Position numbers and translations under genes: made by a program. A stretch of DNA of 35,825 nt from Candidatus Nomurabacteria bacterium (GTDB lineage Bacteria > Patescibacteriota > Minisyncoccia > Phycocordibacterales > UBA9973): contig CALRGH010000006.1 in NCBI GenBank assembly GCA_943357245.1, positions 1 through 35,825 of the forward strand, given 5' to 3'. The notes under the pieces were generated by a model. The model had not been told where the DNA came from. It ran no database searches and saw only the letters and a program-made list of their open reading frames with translations. Below are positions 1-8,256 of this stretch, one piece after another; positions within the stretch are counted from its first letter, which is position 1; the number at the start of each line of letters is the position of its first letter.

Positions 1-68
1 TTTGCAAAGAAGATAAGGAGGTTATAGAGAGGTTCGTAGAAAAAATTGTTCCAAAATGTTGTTAGCAT
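1..68 (-). CDS. yidC: YidC/OxaA membrane insertase, N-terminal fragment
   Basis: The reverse strand from the ATG at 66-68 reads MLTTFWNNFFYEPLYN and continues LLIFFA before leaving the window, so only 22 residues are visible. The pattern of a short N-terminus, an FFYEPLYN-type motif and then a hydrophobic helix is typical of short YidC/OxaA insertases, which fold proteins into the inner membrane. Its place after rpmH-rnpA-yidD on the same strand matches the conserved bacterial origin cluster. The fragment is too short for anything more than a positional and motif-based call. Confidence 0.8.
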   Translation of the reverse strand, partial: MLTTFWNNFFYEPLYNLLIFFA

Positions 69-128
69 TTGTTGATTGTAGCACAAGGACGAGTATAAGG
101 GGAAAGTATAAGAATAAGGCCGCTAAAT

Positions 129-159
129 AAGGAAAAGTGCCTTTCAGGCACTTTTCCTT
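129..159. terminator. Hairpin between yidD and yidC
   Basis: Two 13-nt arms (AAGGAAAAGTGCC and its complement) enclose a 5-nt loop. On the plus strand a T5 run follows shortly after. On the minus strand, where the genes run, the flanking U-tract is weak, so this may be an attenuator rather than a full stop. An outer inverted pair of TATAAG-type tracts (about 91-119 and 168-202) brackets the hairpin, including three copies of CTTATA at 184-201. Confidence 0.55.
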
Positions 160-202
160 AGGGGTTTTTCCTTATTCTTATCACTTATACTTATACTTAT
201 AC

Positions 203-454
203 TCAAACCAATGGATCATACGCTGGCCCGTTTTTAGGCCTACAACGCCATATTCTTTTGACTCCAAGGATGATTCCTTTAAAAAACCCATATTTTTCAA
301 GAGCTAATACTGTGTATGCTGAACAAGTAGGAGAAAAAACACACCCACAGGTTGGGCAGAGAAGTCTCCCAAATCCATGATCAGGAGATAGGGTGTGTTG
401 GTATACCCTAATTATGAAAATAGCTATATAGGTAGGTATATTAGAGATAGGCAT
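203..454 (-). CDS. yidD: YidD membrane protein insertion efficiency factor
   Basis: This 83-aa protein carries the YidD signature: an N-terminal amphipathic or hydrophobic helix (IAIFIIRVYQ), a cysteine cluster with FSPTCSAYTVLALEKYG, a G-x-K-R-I-W-R-C-R-P stretch and a C-terminal DP. YidD helps YidC-mediated membrane insertion. It begins inside the 3' end of rnpA (14 bp overlap) and precedes yidC, the usual order, which suggests translational coupling with rnpA. Length is normal for the family. Two additional cysteines (CPTCGC) precede the conserved one. Confidence 0.93.
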   Translation of the reverse strand: MPISNIPTYIAIFIIRVYQHTLSPDHGFGRLLCPTCGCVFSPTCSAYTVLALEKYGFFKGIILGVKRIWRCRPKNGPAYDPLV

Positions 455-764
455 TGGCTTTTTTGAGTAAATCCTTTATATCTTGCTTATTTTTAGGTAA
501 AAATCCCTTTTTCACGGTAAAAATACCAAAAAAACCAGGTTTTATAAGCTTATATTCATGTTCTATGTATGAATAAATAAGGCGTTTTACCTTATTTCGA
601 TCAGTTGCGAGTAAAAATGCCTTTTTTGGTACCGTTACGGTAAATTTTGCTTTTCCTGTTGTGTGCCTATATGCAAGACGCAGGGTTGAAGCATCAACAC
701 TTTTCCGAGTTAAAATAACCGGCATATACTCTTCTCTCTTTATTTTTGAAGCTTTTTTTAGCAT
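441..764 (-). CDS. rnpA: Ribonuclease P protein component
   Basis: This 107-aa basic protein has the RnpA core motif DRNKVKRLI (normally RNxxKR) after a beta-sheet region FTVTVPKKA. It binds RNase P RNA and helps process tRNA 5' ends. It sits between rpmH and yidD as in most bacteria. The first ATG, at 764, gives a normal N-terminus (MLKKASKIKREEY). That start has no Shine-Dalgarno sequence and lies just 10 nt downstream of a strong hairpin. An internal ATG at codon 14 has a purine-rich AGAGAGAAG upstream and cannot be fully excluded. Confidence 0.93.
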   Translation of the reverse strand: MLKKASKIKREEYMPVILTRKSVDASTLRLAYRHTTGKAKFTVTVPKKAFLLATDRNKVKRLIYSYIEHEYKLIKPGFFGIFTVKKGFLPKNKQDIKDLLKKANAYL

Positions 765-774
765 TTTATATAGA

Positions 775-798
775 AATACCGGGATTATTCCCGGTATT
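775..798 (-). terminator. Hairpin between rpmH and rnpA
   Basis: A 10-bp stem (AATACCGGGA with its complement) has a TTAT loop. It occupies the short gap between rpmH and rnpA with no strong U-run, so it is more likely an attenuator or RNA-processing hairpin that lowers rnpA expression relative to rpmH than a full terminator. Confidence 0.55.
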
Positions 799-800
799 CT

Positions 801-935
801 TTATACACTTAGCTTTTTGCGACCCTTTTGGCGTCGGCGGGTGATTACTTTTTTGCCGTTTTTTGATGCTGTACGAACAAGAAAACCGTGTGTTTTTGAT
901 CGTTTTCGCTTTTTTGGTTGGTAGGTGATACTCAT
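801..935 (-). CDS. rpmH: 50S ribosomal protein L34
   Basis: The reverse strand from 935 gives a 44-aa highly basic protein beginning [20 protein letters not shown], then [20 protein letters not shown] and KLSV. This is the full-length L34 pattern. L34 is a small protein of the large ribosomal subunit. The gene is the first of the minus-strand rpmH-rnpA-yidD-yidC cluster that diverges from dnaA, a hallmark of the bacterial origin. It is short enough to be missed by gene callers with a length cutoff. Confidence 0.97.
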   Translation of the reverse strand: MSITYQPKKRKRSKTHGFLVRTASKNGKKVITRRRQKGRKKLSV

Positions 936-1121
936 ATAGTAAGTAGGTAGTAGAAAATAGTAAGTAGTTATTCGGACAAACGCACTATATCAGAAAAAAA
1001 AGAGGAGCGCAATTGCATCCACCACAGAAAACATCCATACTAGGTTATCCACTTTTTACACAACATATCCACATTATTTTTTATTTTCTAAATGTGACCG
1101 CGAGGCACTATACTACATACC
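936..1121. promoter_or_regulatory. Divergent rpmH/dnaA control region with DnaA-box-like sites
   Basis: Between the divergent rpmH and dnaA lie TTATCCACT at 1045-1053 and ATATCCACA at 1065-1073, each one base from the consensus DnaA box TTATCCACA. A -10 box TATACT at 1109-1114 ends 7 nt before the dnaA ATG, so the dnaA message may be leaderless. The boxes would suit autoregulation of dnaA. A low-complexity tract of TAGTAAGTAG-like words occupies about 936-970. Confidence 0.6.
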
Positions 1122-2474
1122 ATGTTCACCGAGAAACAAATTTGGGAAAGCTGTCTTGCTGAAATAGAGTCACAAGTTTCAAAAGCAAATTTCAGCACTT
1201 GGTTTAAAAATACCTTTATTGCAAAAGAAGATGCAGGCACTGCATATATCGGTGTCCCAAATGAATTCGTAAAAGATTGGCTTTTTAATAAATACCACAA
1301 GCTCATTTTAAAAACATTAATGAATTACAACGACGCAGTGCGTGGTGTTGAGTTTATTATTTCAAAAAGTGGCCACCAGCGTCAAAATGAGCCAACCATT
1401 AATACAAAAGATGATGGGCCGACACGAGAACTTCCGTTTCAAACATCATTTATTAACAAAGAGGATAATTTAAATCCTCGGTACACGTTTTCAACATTCG
1501 TCGTCGGTTCTTTTAATCAACTTGCGTACTCTGCAGCACAAGCAGTTGTTGCTCGTCCTGGTGCCTCGTATAATCCATTTTTTGTGTATGGAAGTACAGG
1601 ACTTGGTAAGACACATCTCATCCAGTCAATAGGGAATATGATAAAAGAAAAGCATCCTGATAAGAAAATCTACTACACCACCCTTGAAAAATTCTCTTTC
1701 GATCTCGTAAACGCACTTCAAGCAAGTAAAGGAAGTACGTTTAAAGAGAAATATCATAAATATGACGTTATTGTGATGGATGATATTCAATTCATCACCG
1801 GTAAACAAAAGACTCAAGAAGAATTATTTCATTTGTTTAATACATTTTATGATTCCAATAAACAAATTATCTTTTCTTCAGATAAACACCCAAACCATAT
1901 TCAAGGATTAGAAGATCGCATGCGTTCTCGACTAGGCGCGGGGATGATTATTGATATTAATGAACCTGAATATGAATCAAAAGTAGCTATTATTCGTTCA
2001 AAATTAGAGGAACAGAGTATTGCGCTTCAAAATGAAATCGTTGATTTTCTCGCCTCATCTGTGCATGGAAGTATTCGTGAACTTGAAGGGAGTTTAAACG
2101 CAATAATGTTCCAAGTGAAGCAAAAACAACGTGAATTAACTCTTATTGAAGTTAAAAACCTTGTAAAAAACAACTTAAAACCAAAAAAGAATGTATCTAT
2201 TAAAGATGTAGTTAAAATAATTGCCGATTATTACAATGTTGACGAGCAAATTATTTATGAAAAAACACGCCGAAAAGAGATTGTGCACGCACGGCAAATG
2301 ATTATGTATATCCTTCGAGAGGATTTCAATGTATCGTACCCATTGATTGGTCAAAAATTAGGAGGGAAGGACCACACTACAGTGATTCACTCTTTTTTGA
2401 AAATTAAAGAAGATTTGAAAAAGAATCCAGAAACAGTCACTGACCTTGAACAACTCAGGTTACTGTTTAAATAG
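1122..2474 (+). CDS. dnaA: Chromosomal replication initiator DnaA
   Basis: This 450-aa protein has the full DnaA layout. Domain I is at about residues 1-75, followed by a short linker. The AAA+ domain has Walker A GSTGLGKT near residues 157-164 and a Walker B VIVMDDIQF. Domain IV at the C-terminus carries the DnaA-box-recognition motif GGKDHTTVIH. The protein binds DnaA boxes and unwinds oriC. Candidate boxes lie on both sides of the gene. A TATACT box ends 7 nt before the ATG. The short domain II is in line with the compact style of this genome. Confidence 0.98.
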   Translation: MFTEKQIWESCLAEIESQVSKANFSTWFKNTFIAKEDAGTAYIGVPNEFVKDWLFNKYHKLILKTLMNYNDAVRGVEFIISKSGHQRQNEPTINTKDDGPTRELPFQTSFINKEDNLNPRYTFSTFVVGSFNQLAYSAAQAVVARPGASYNPFFVYGSTGLGKTHLIQSIGNMIKEKHPDKKIYYTTLEKFSFDLVNALQASKGSTFKEKYHKYDVIVMDDIQFITGKQKTQEELFHLFNTFYDSNKQIIFSSDKHPNHIQGLEDRMRSRLGAGMIIDINEPEYESKVAIIRSKLEEQSIALQNEIVDFLASSVHGSIRELEGSLNAIMFQVKQKQRELTLIEVKNLVKNNLKPKKNVSIKDVVKIIADYYNVDEQIIYEKTRRKEIVHARQMIMYILREDFNVSYPLIGQKLGGKDHTTVIHSFLKIKEDLKKNPETVTDLEQLRLLFK

Positions 2475-2700
2475 TTGTGGATATACCTGTTATTAATTAA
2501 TGAAAAACACCTGTATGACTAAAAATATAATTGTTAATAAATTCAATTATTTTTATCAAAATCAACAAGTAGTGGGGATTATGGTGAAAAAAAATAATTA
2601 CTTTGTGTATTGATTTCCTGTAAATAATCCTTTATTAATAACCTTATTTTAGTTTTATCCACATATCAACAGGCCTAATAGTAATAATAAATTTTTATAT
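2475..2700. other. Probable replication origin (oriC) in the dnaA-dnaN gap
   Basis: This 226-bp AT-rich gap between dnaA and dnaN holds an inverted DnaA box TTGTGGATA at 2475-2483, immediately after the dnaA stop, and a perfect TTATCCACA at 2655-2663. The sequence between is a good candidate unwinding region. Location and box composition match bacterial origins. Only two clear boxes lie here, with two near-matches upstream of dnaA, so the origin is small or bipartite around dnaA. Confidence 0.75.
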
Positions 2701-3798
2701 ATGAATATAGAATGTAGTGTCGAACAACTTAAAACAGTAATACAAAATGCAGAACGGTGTACAAGTAAAAATGCAACACTCCCTGCACTCCAAGCTATTC
2801 TTATAGTTGCGCGCAATAAAAGTCTTACTATAAAAGCAACCAACCTCAGTATTGGTGTTGAGTATAGTATTCCTGCAAAAATTACTACTGAGGGTGTTGT
2901 TGCACTTCCTGGGATAGTATTTGCAAATATTGTAAATACTATACGAGATGGATCAGTAGTAAATCTAACAGAAAAAGAACAAACAATAGTTATTAGTTCA
3001 AAAAACACCACTATTCGCGTTAAAACACTTCCGTATGAAGATTTTCCAACAATACCGAGTGTTGCTGGTGAATCAGTCGAACTCCCTATTAAGAAGCTTT
3101 TAGAGGGTATTAAAGCTGTTTCTTATAGTGCATCTCTATCTGATATAAAACCAGAAATAGCGAGTATTTTTATATATCCAAATGAAGATGAACTTGTGTT
3201 TGTAGCAACTGACTCATTTAGACTCGCAGAAAAAAGAATAAAAATCAAAAATGCACGAGAATGTACTCCTTGTATTATTCCTATTAAAAACTGTATTGAA
3301 ATCACCCGTATTTTTGATGGTATAGATGGAGAAGTCACTCTTACTTTTTCTGAAAATCAACTCACCCTACAGACTGCAGGTATTATTGTTTCATCCCGTG
3401 TTATTAATGGATCATTTCCTGATTACAAACAAATTATTCCAAAAACAACAACCACAGAAGTTATTATTTTAAAACAAGATTTATTAAATACAGTAAAAAT
3501 GGCAACTATTTTTACAGATAAATTTAATCAAATACAATTTTCATGTAATCCACAAGAGAAAAAAGTAATATTTGAAACAAAAAATAATGATATTGGTGAA
3601 CACACAACAAGTATAGACGCAGTAATTAAAGGTGAGCCAATAGAAGTAAATTTTAATTTTAAATATATTTTTGACTGTCTCACTACACTTGGAGAAGATA
3701 GTGTTTCACTTTCTTTCACTGAAGCACATAAACCTTGTATTATTCGTCCCATAGGGAATACAAGTTTTTTATACCTCTTAATGCCTATGAATAGATAA
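2701..3798 (+). CDS. dnaN: DNA polymerase III beta sliding clamp
   Basis: This 365-aa protein has the three-domain beta-clamp pattern, including KNATLPALQAILI near the N-terminus, FRLAEKRI in the centre and a C-terminal SFLYLLMPMNR that corresponds to the usual YLLMPVRL ending. The clamp encircles DNA and tethers the polymerase. It follows dnaA across the presumed origin, in the same orientation. No Shine-Dalgarno is visible before the ATG; the preceding sequence is AT-rich. Confidence 0.97.
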   Translation: MNIECSVEQLKTVIQNAERCTSKNATLPALQAILIVARNKSLTIKATNLSIGVEYSIPAKITTEGVVALPGIVFANIVNTIRDGSVVNLTEKEQTIVISSKNTTIRVKTLPYEDFPTIPSVAGESVELPIKKLLEGIKAVSYSASLSDIKPEIASIFIYPNEDELVFVATDSFRLAEKRIKIKNARECTPCIIPIKNCIEITRIFDGIDGEVTLTFSENQLTLQTAGIIVSSRVINGSFPDYKQIIPKTTTTEVIILKQDLLNTVKMATIFTDKFNQIQFSCNPQEKKVIFETKNNDIGEHTTSIDAVIKGEPIEVNFNFKYIFDCLTTLGEDSVSLSFTEAHKPCIIRPIGNTSFLYLLMPMNR

Positions 3799-3801
3799 TA
3801 T

Positions 3802-4050
3802 ATGAATATAGGTTCTTATTTAGAAAGTATACGAAAGAAAATAAATGAGAAATTTGCCTATAAGGATATTGTGGTTGAAATAATAATAACAACAACAGGA
3901 GTTACTATTACCCGTGATGCAATAAAACATAAAAATAACATCATTTTTATTGATGCACACCCACTCATTAAATCAGAAATTATTTTACGAAAAGAAAAAA
4001 TTTTAACCCTCCTTCATGAAAAAAAACTTCCTTATGTAGATATTAGATAA
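3802..4050 (+). CDS. DUF721/DciA-like small protein
   Basis: This 82-aa protein starts 3 bp after the dnaN stop, so it is almost certainly co-transcribed. Its C-terminal half (IIFIDAHPLIKSEIILRKEK, then ILTLLHEKKLPYVDIR) matches the DUF721 layout of a beta strand, a helix that would lie against DNA, and a closing V-x-D-I-R. DUF721 includes DciA, the replicative helicase loader or operator of bacteria without DnaC/DnaI. Its place in the dnaA-dnaN operon supports a replication role. DciA proteins are usually longer, so this would be a minimal version; the family call is an inference from pattern. Confidence 0.6.
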   Translation: MNIGSYLESIRKKINEKFAYKDIVVEIIITTTGVTITRDAIKHKNNIIFIDAHPLIKSEIILRKEKILTLLHEKKLPYVDIR

Positions 4051-4060
4051 TAATAAATAA

Positions 4061-4089
4061 AAAAAACGAGCCGTGTGGCTCGTTTTTTT
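4061..4089. terminator. Bidirectional Rho-independent terminator
   Basis: The stem AAAAAACGAGCC pairs with GGCTCGTTTTTT around a GTGT loop, giving a GC core with A and T runs on both sides. It lies between the convergent dnaN operon and the PBP gene and can serve both. Confidence 0.9.
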
Positions 4090-4092
4090 ATA

Positions 4093-6621
4093 TTAATTAA
4101 TTTCTATTGACTCAGAAGACTCTTTTTTATTAAAGACTTCATCAGTCACCACCACTCGTACTGTTGTATCCCCAACAGATCCAATAGTTGATAATGGAAA
4201 TGAGACAATGTTGTTTTTATTATATACCGTACCAAGAAATGTATTTCCTATGTACACTTCTGCTTTTTTAAATGGATATGTACCACTATAGTTTATTTTA
4301 AAGGAAATAGTATCAGTGGGTGTATATGTTTTTTTAGAAAGAATAATATCAATAGACGGTATTGTTTGTGCGGTGTGTACATCATCAAGTGTTGTTGGTT
4401 TTACCACGACTACATTTGGGTAATTTTGTTTATTTGTATTCCACCAATTTTGCGCAGATGTTTCCCAATGAGTGTATTGGGAATCCTTACTCGGATTTTC
4501 TGGAATAGGTCCACGAGGATTACTTTTATCTACCCAATGAAGAATATCGTGTACGTTTGGAATCCAGATTTCTTTTTTTGTTTCTGCTGGAGTAAATTCT
4601 GTTGCGAGTTTCTCACTTATTGTATCAATAGTAAATGTCTCTCCTCCTTGCCACACTCCACGAAGGACGGGTTTTAATTCATCACCATCATCAATAATTG
4701 GGGGGATAAATGAAGTGTGAGGGAGTGAAGCAATCGCAAGACGCATATACTCATTCCAAAGTGGTCCAGAAATTGCAGACCCTTTTTTCATTGGTGTATT
4801 ATCATTGTTTCCTGTCCATACACCCACTGCAATATCAGGAGAGTATCCCATAACCCATGCATCTTTATTATTATTAGTGGTACCTGTTTTACCAGCCACT
4901 GAAGCATTATCGCCAAAATAAAAGAATGAACGGGAACCAAACAGTGGCGCTCGAGCGGTGTTATCAGAAAGAATATCTGAAACTTGTCGCGCGATATTTG
5001 AGTCTATTGCTTGGTAAGATATGTCTTTGAATTCTTCAAGTTTTTCATTATCACCATCTACGACAGATAAAATTCCTGTTGTAGGATTTCGAATACCATC
5101 ATTTGCAAAGACTCCGTACGCACTTGTCATTTCAAGAAGACTTACTTCGCCACCTCCAAGGACAAGAGTGAGTCCATATTGATTTGCATTAGTGAGAGAG
5201 GTAATACCTAATGTTTTTGCTGTTTTAAGTGAATCTACAATACCACTTAAATAAAGTAATTTAACCGCGGGGATGTTTCGAGATTGGGCGAGTGCATTTC
5301 GAAGGGTGATTGGGCCTACATATTTCCCATCATAATTATCTGGCGTGTAGCATTTATCTTGACTTGTGGTGACCGCTCGTCCGTATACATTACACCCAGC
5401 ATTAAATTCTGTTCGTGTATCAAAGAGAATAGTGTTTGGTGTGTATCCTTTCATAAAACTAGTTGCGTATACAAAAGGTTTGAATGATGATCCTGGTTGT
5501 CGTTCTGCTGTTGCCACATTGAAATTACCTTCAATTTCTTTATCAAAGTAATCACGTGAACCAACCATAGAAAGAATTTGTCCTGTTTTAGGATCAATAG
5601 CAACAAGTGCGGTGTTTTTAGCGTTCCAGTCTATTTCATTCTTGAGCGCATATTTTTTTGCCATTTCTTCTGCTTGTGATTGGAGTTTCCAATCAAGAGT
5701 AGTGATGACTTTTAATCCACCGTTTTCAACAACATCTTCACCATACGTAGTAACTAACTGTTCTTTAATAAAAAATACGAAATGAGGAGCTTTGATTCCT
5801 TTTGGTTCTTGGGGGAGAAAAACAACCTGCGCTAGTTTTGCATCATTGTATTCTGTTTGGGTAATTAGATTGTTTTCTAATGATTTTTGCAATACAAGAT
5901 TTTTTCGAGTATCAAGTTCTTTTATGTGTTTACCATACGGAGAAAAATAGGTCGGTGCTTGAGGAATGGCTGCTAAATATGCAGCCTCCGAAAGAGTTAA
6001 ATCAATTGGTTTTTTACCAAAAAATGAAATTGATGCTTCTTGAATACCGTACAAATTTCCTCCATACGGCGCTTCATTTAAGTAATACTCAAGAATCTCG
6101 TCTTTATTCAACATTTTCTCAAGTTTAGTTGCAAGGACGATCTCCTTTATTTTTCTGGTAATTGTTTTTTCTTGAGTAAGAAGAGTGTTTTTTACGATTT
6201 GTTGAGTAATTGTCGATCCTCCTTGTGATGTTTTTCCGCTCATAATATCAACCAAGAGAGCGCGAAACAACGAGGAAATACGTATTCCTTTATGGTTATA
6301 AAAACTAGCATCTTCAATAGCAATTGTTGTTTTCTTGATTGAGTTACCCATATCTGCAAATGGGATTACTGTCCGTCTAATGTCTTTATGGATGTCATAG
6401 AGAAGTATTTCTCCTGTGCGATCATATATTTTTGTTGAACGCGCAATTTTACGTTGTTCAAATGCGGATAAATCAGGAAGGGTGATAGTGCTTATATAAA
6501 TCACCACAATTGCGCCGACGAGCATAATACACGAAGCGACAATGAGGAGTATAGTGCGCCAGATATGGTGTTTTTCTGTTTTTATGTGGTGAGACTTAGA
6601 ATATGGTGTATGGGTAGTCAT
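4093..6621 (-). CDS. Class A penicillin-binding protein (transglycosylase/transpeptidase)
   Basis: The protein has about 842 aa. A cytoplasmic N-terminus and one TM helix (about residues 23-45) anchor it. The GT51 glycosyltransferase domain shows EDASFYNHKGI near residue 103, QGGSTITQQ, and NEAPYGG. The transpeptidase domain shows the SxxK serine in PGSSFKPF near 375, SRN, and KTGTTNNN near 575. The C-terminal ~150 residues resemble an Ig-like or adhesive domain. It polymerises and cross-links peptidoglycan outside the cell membrane. I chose the ATG at 6621; a GTG at 6639 would add six residues but has no better ribosome site. Confidence 0.93.
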   Translation of the reverse strand: MTTHTPYSKSHHIKTEKHHIWRTILLIVASCIMLVGAIVVIYISTITLPDLSAFEQRKIARSTKIYDRTGEILLYDIHKDIRRTVIPFADMGNSIKKTTIAIEDASFYNHKGIRISSLFRALLVDIMSGKTSQGGSTITQQIVKNTLLTQEKTITRKIKEIVLATKLEKMLNKDEILEYYLNEAPYGGNLYGIQEASISFFGKKPIDLTLSEAAYLAAIPQAPTYFSPYGKHIKELDTRKNLVLQKSLENNLITQTEYNDAKLAQVVFLPQEPKGIKAPHFVFFIKEQLVTTYGEDVVENGGLKVITTLDWKLQSQAEEMAKKYALKNEIDWNAKNTALVAIDPKTGQILSMVGSRDYFDKEIEGNFNVATAERQPGSSFKPFVYATSFMKGYTPNTILFDTRTEFNAGCNVYGRAVTTSQDKCYTPDNYDGKYVGPITLRNALAQSRNIPAVKLLYLSGIVDSLKTAKTLGITSLTNANQYGLTLVLGGGEVSLLEMTSAYGVFANDGIRNPTTGILSVVDGDNEKLEEFKDISYQAIDSNIARQVSDILSDNTARAPLFGSRSFFYFGDNASVAGKTGTTNNNKDAWVMGYSPDIAVGVWTGNNDNTPMKKGSAISGPLWNEYMRLAIASLPHTSFIPPIIDDGDELKPVLRGVWQGGETFTIDTISEKLATEFTPAETKKEIWIPNVHDILHWVDKSNPRGPIPENPSKDSQYTHWETSAQNWWNTNKQNYPNVVVVKPTTLDDVHTAQTIPSIDIILSKKTYTPTDTISFKINYSGTYPFKKAEVYIGNTFLGTVYNKNNIVSFPLSTIGSVGDTTVRVVVTDEVFNKKESSESIEIN

Positions 6622-6679
6622 ATTTACCAATACTACCACACCTATTTATGATTTTTAGTAAAAATGGTAGAGTTGTCTC

Positions 6680-7870
6680 ATGAATAAGGAAGCGCAAATA
6701 AACAAACTACTTACCCGTGGTGTCGAGGAAATTTTTATCAAAGAACACCTCGAGAAAGAATTGTTAGGAGATAAAATCCTTCGCATAAAACACGGCATTG
6801 ATCCAACTGGACCAAAAATACATCTTGGTCGTGCTAGTGTGTTGCGTAAACTAAAGGAATTTCAAGATTTAGGACACCAGATTGTGCTCATTATTGGCGA
6901 CTTTACTGCAAGAATCGGAGATCCTTCAGATAAGTTAGAAAAAAGACCTCAACTAAGTGTTGAACAGATTAAGGAAAATGCAAAAAATTATATTGATCAG
7001 ATAGGTAAGATTATAGATATTTCAAAAACCGAAATACATTACAACACCGAATGGCTTTCTAAAATGGATTTCATCGAAACAGCCCAGCTTATGGATTGTT
7101 TTACTGTCCAACAAATGTCTCATCGGAGAAATTTCAAAGATCGGTTAGATAAAGGAGAAGATGTATTCGTATCAGAATTTATGTACCCCGCATTGCAAGG
7201 GTATGACAGTTTGATGATAAACACTGATGTTGAGATTGGTGGCTTTGATCAACTATTCAATCTTAAAGCGGGACGCACTGTTCAACGGAAATTTAATAAA
7301 CCAGAACAAGATATTATGACCTGCACCATGCTTGAGGGTACCGATGGCCGTAAAATGTCTACGTCGTGGGGTAATGTCGTTACTATTATTGATGAACCGA
7401 ACGATATGTTTGGCAAGATCATGGCAGTGCGTGATGACTTAATGATAAAATATTTTACCCTTTGTACAGATGTATCTACTCAAGAAATAAAAGAAATAGA
7501 AGAATCATTGGCGCTTCCACAAACTAATCCGCGTGATATAAAAATACGTCTTGCAAAAGAGATCGTCACCCTTTATCACAATAAACAAGTAGCAGATACT
7601 GCAGAGCAGTCGTTCGCACTCATATTCAGTGAGGGTGGGGTTCCAGAAGATATTAAAACAGTTACTGTTACGCCTGGCACCTTACTCGCAGATGTATTGA
7701 TTGGTGAAGGATTAATGGTATCAAAGGCGGCATTTCGAAGATTGATCGATGGTAATGGTATGCACAATCTTGCGGATGATTCAAAAATTACAGATCCATA
7801 CTTTAAAATTGAAGAAGAAATCACCCTTCGTATTGGTAAAAAAGATTTTATAAAGATAGTAGCGAAATAG
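6680..7870 (+). CDS. tyrS: Tyrosyl-tRNA synthetase
   Basis: This 396-aa class I synthetase has its HIGH-type motif as HLGR near residues 47-50 within GIDPTGPKIHLGR, the KMSKS motif as KMSTS near residue 224, and a C-terminal S4 RNA-binding domain (VSKAAFRRLIDGNGM). It charges tRNA-Tyr. The GDFTARIGDPS segment after HIGH is characteristic of the TyrRS group. It is divergent from the PBP gene across about 58 bp and ends at a strong terminator. No Shine-Dalgarno is seen upstream of its ATG. Confidence 0.97.
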   Translation: MNKEAQINKLLTRGVEEIFIKEHLEKELLGDKILRIKHGIDPTGPKIHLGRASVLRKLKEFQDLGHQIVLIIGDFTARIGDPSDKLEKRPQLSVEQIKENAKNYIDQIGKIIDISKTEIHYNTEWLSKMDFIETAQLMDCFTVQQMSHRRNFKDRLDKGEDVFVSEFMYPALQGYDSLMINTDVEIGGFDQLFNLKAGRTVQRKFNKPEQDIMTCTMLEGTDGRKMSTSWGNVVTIIDEPNDMFGKIMAVRDDLMIKYFTLCTDVSTQEIKEIEESLALPQTNPRDIKIRLAKEIVTLYHNKQVADTAEQSFALIFSEGGVPEDIKTVTVTPGTLLADVLIGEGLMVSKAAFRRLIDGNGMHNLADDSKITDPYFKIEEEITLRIGKKDFIKIVAK

Positions 7871-7912
7871 TAGCAAGCTACTGGTAGCAAGTAGCAAGGT
7901 TCCGAACAAAAT

Positions 7913-7947
7913 AAATATAGGGTTTGGCGAAGCCAAACCCTATATTT
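7913..7947. terminator. Bidirectional terminator with GAA triloop, inside a larger inverted repeat
   Basis: Arms of 16 bp (AAATATAGGGTTTGGC and its complement) close on a GAA triloop, forming the GCGAAGC mini-hairpin. Outside it, GGTAGCAAGTAGCAAGG-type words on the left (about 7871-7900) are mirrored by CTACCAGTCCCTTGCTACC on the right (about 7961-7983). It separates tyrS from the convergent acidic-protein gene. Confidence 0.85.
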
Positions 7948-7985
7948 GTTTACCGTGCTACCTGCTACCAGTCCCTTGCTACCAA

Positions 7986-8183
7986 TTACGACCATTGGTC
8001 CAAATTTTCTTCTTCTGGCATGAAATCCTCAAGGGGATTATCAACTTCTTCTGCAGGTATATCTCCCAAAAGAGGATCAACTGCGAGTGGGTCTGGGATA
8101 ATCGGTTCTACTTCATCAAACACGTCGTCACCTAAGGTAAGAGTGCTCAATGCGTCGTTATTTTTTTCTTCTTCGTCACTCAT
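7986..8183 (-). CDS. Small acidic hypothetical protein
   Basis: This 65-aa protein is strongly acidic and proline-containing (for example DEVEPIIPDPLAVDPLLGD) with no TM segment, no cysteine and no recognised domain. It looks intrinsically disordered. The start has a TATAAA-like sequence one base before ATG and no Shine-Dalgarno. It lies 73 bp downstream of ruvC on the same strand, so it could share the ruvC transcript. I do not recognise the family. Clean boundaries between ruvC and a terminator support it as a real gene. Confidence 0.6.
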   Translation of the reverse strand: MSDEEEKNNDALSTLTLGDDVFDEVEPIIPDPLAVDPLLGDIPAEEVDNPLEDFMPEEENLDQWS

Positions 8184-8256
8184 TTTTATATTGTAAATTA
8201 CCGCTATTATTAATGATTATAGAGTTGTAACAAAAATACTTTTTTTGTGCAAGTTT

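Noticed and set aside
6622-6639. GTG start of the penicillin-binding protein
   Set aside because: The ATG at 6621 gives a normal N-terminus and neither site has a Shine-Dalgarno; the difference is six residues.
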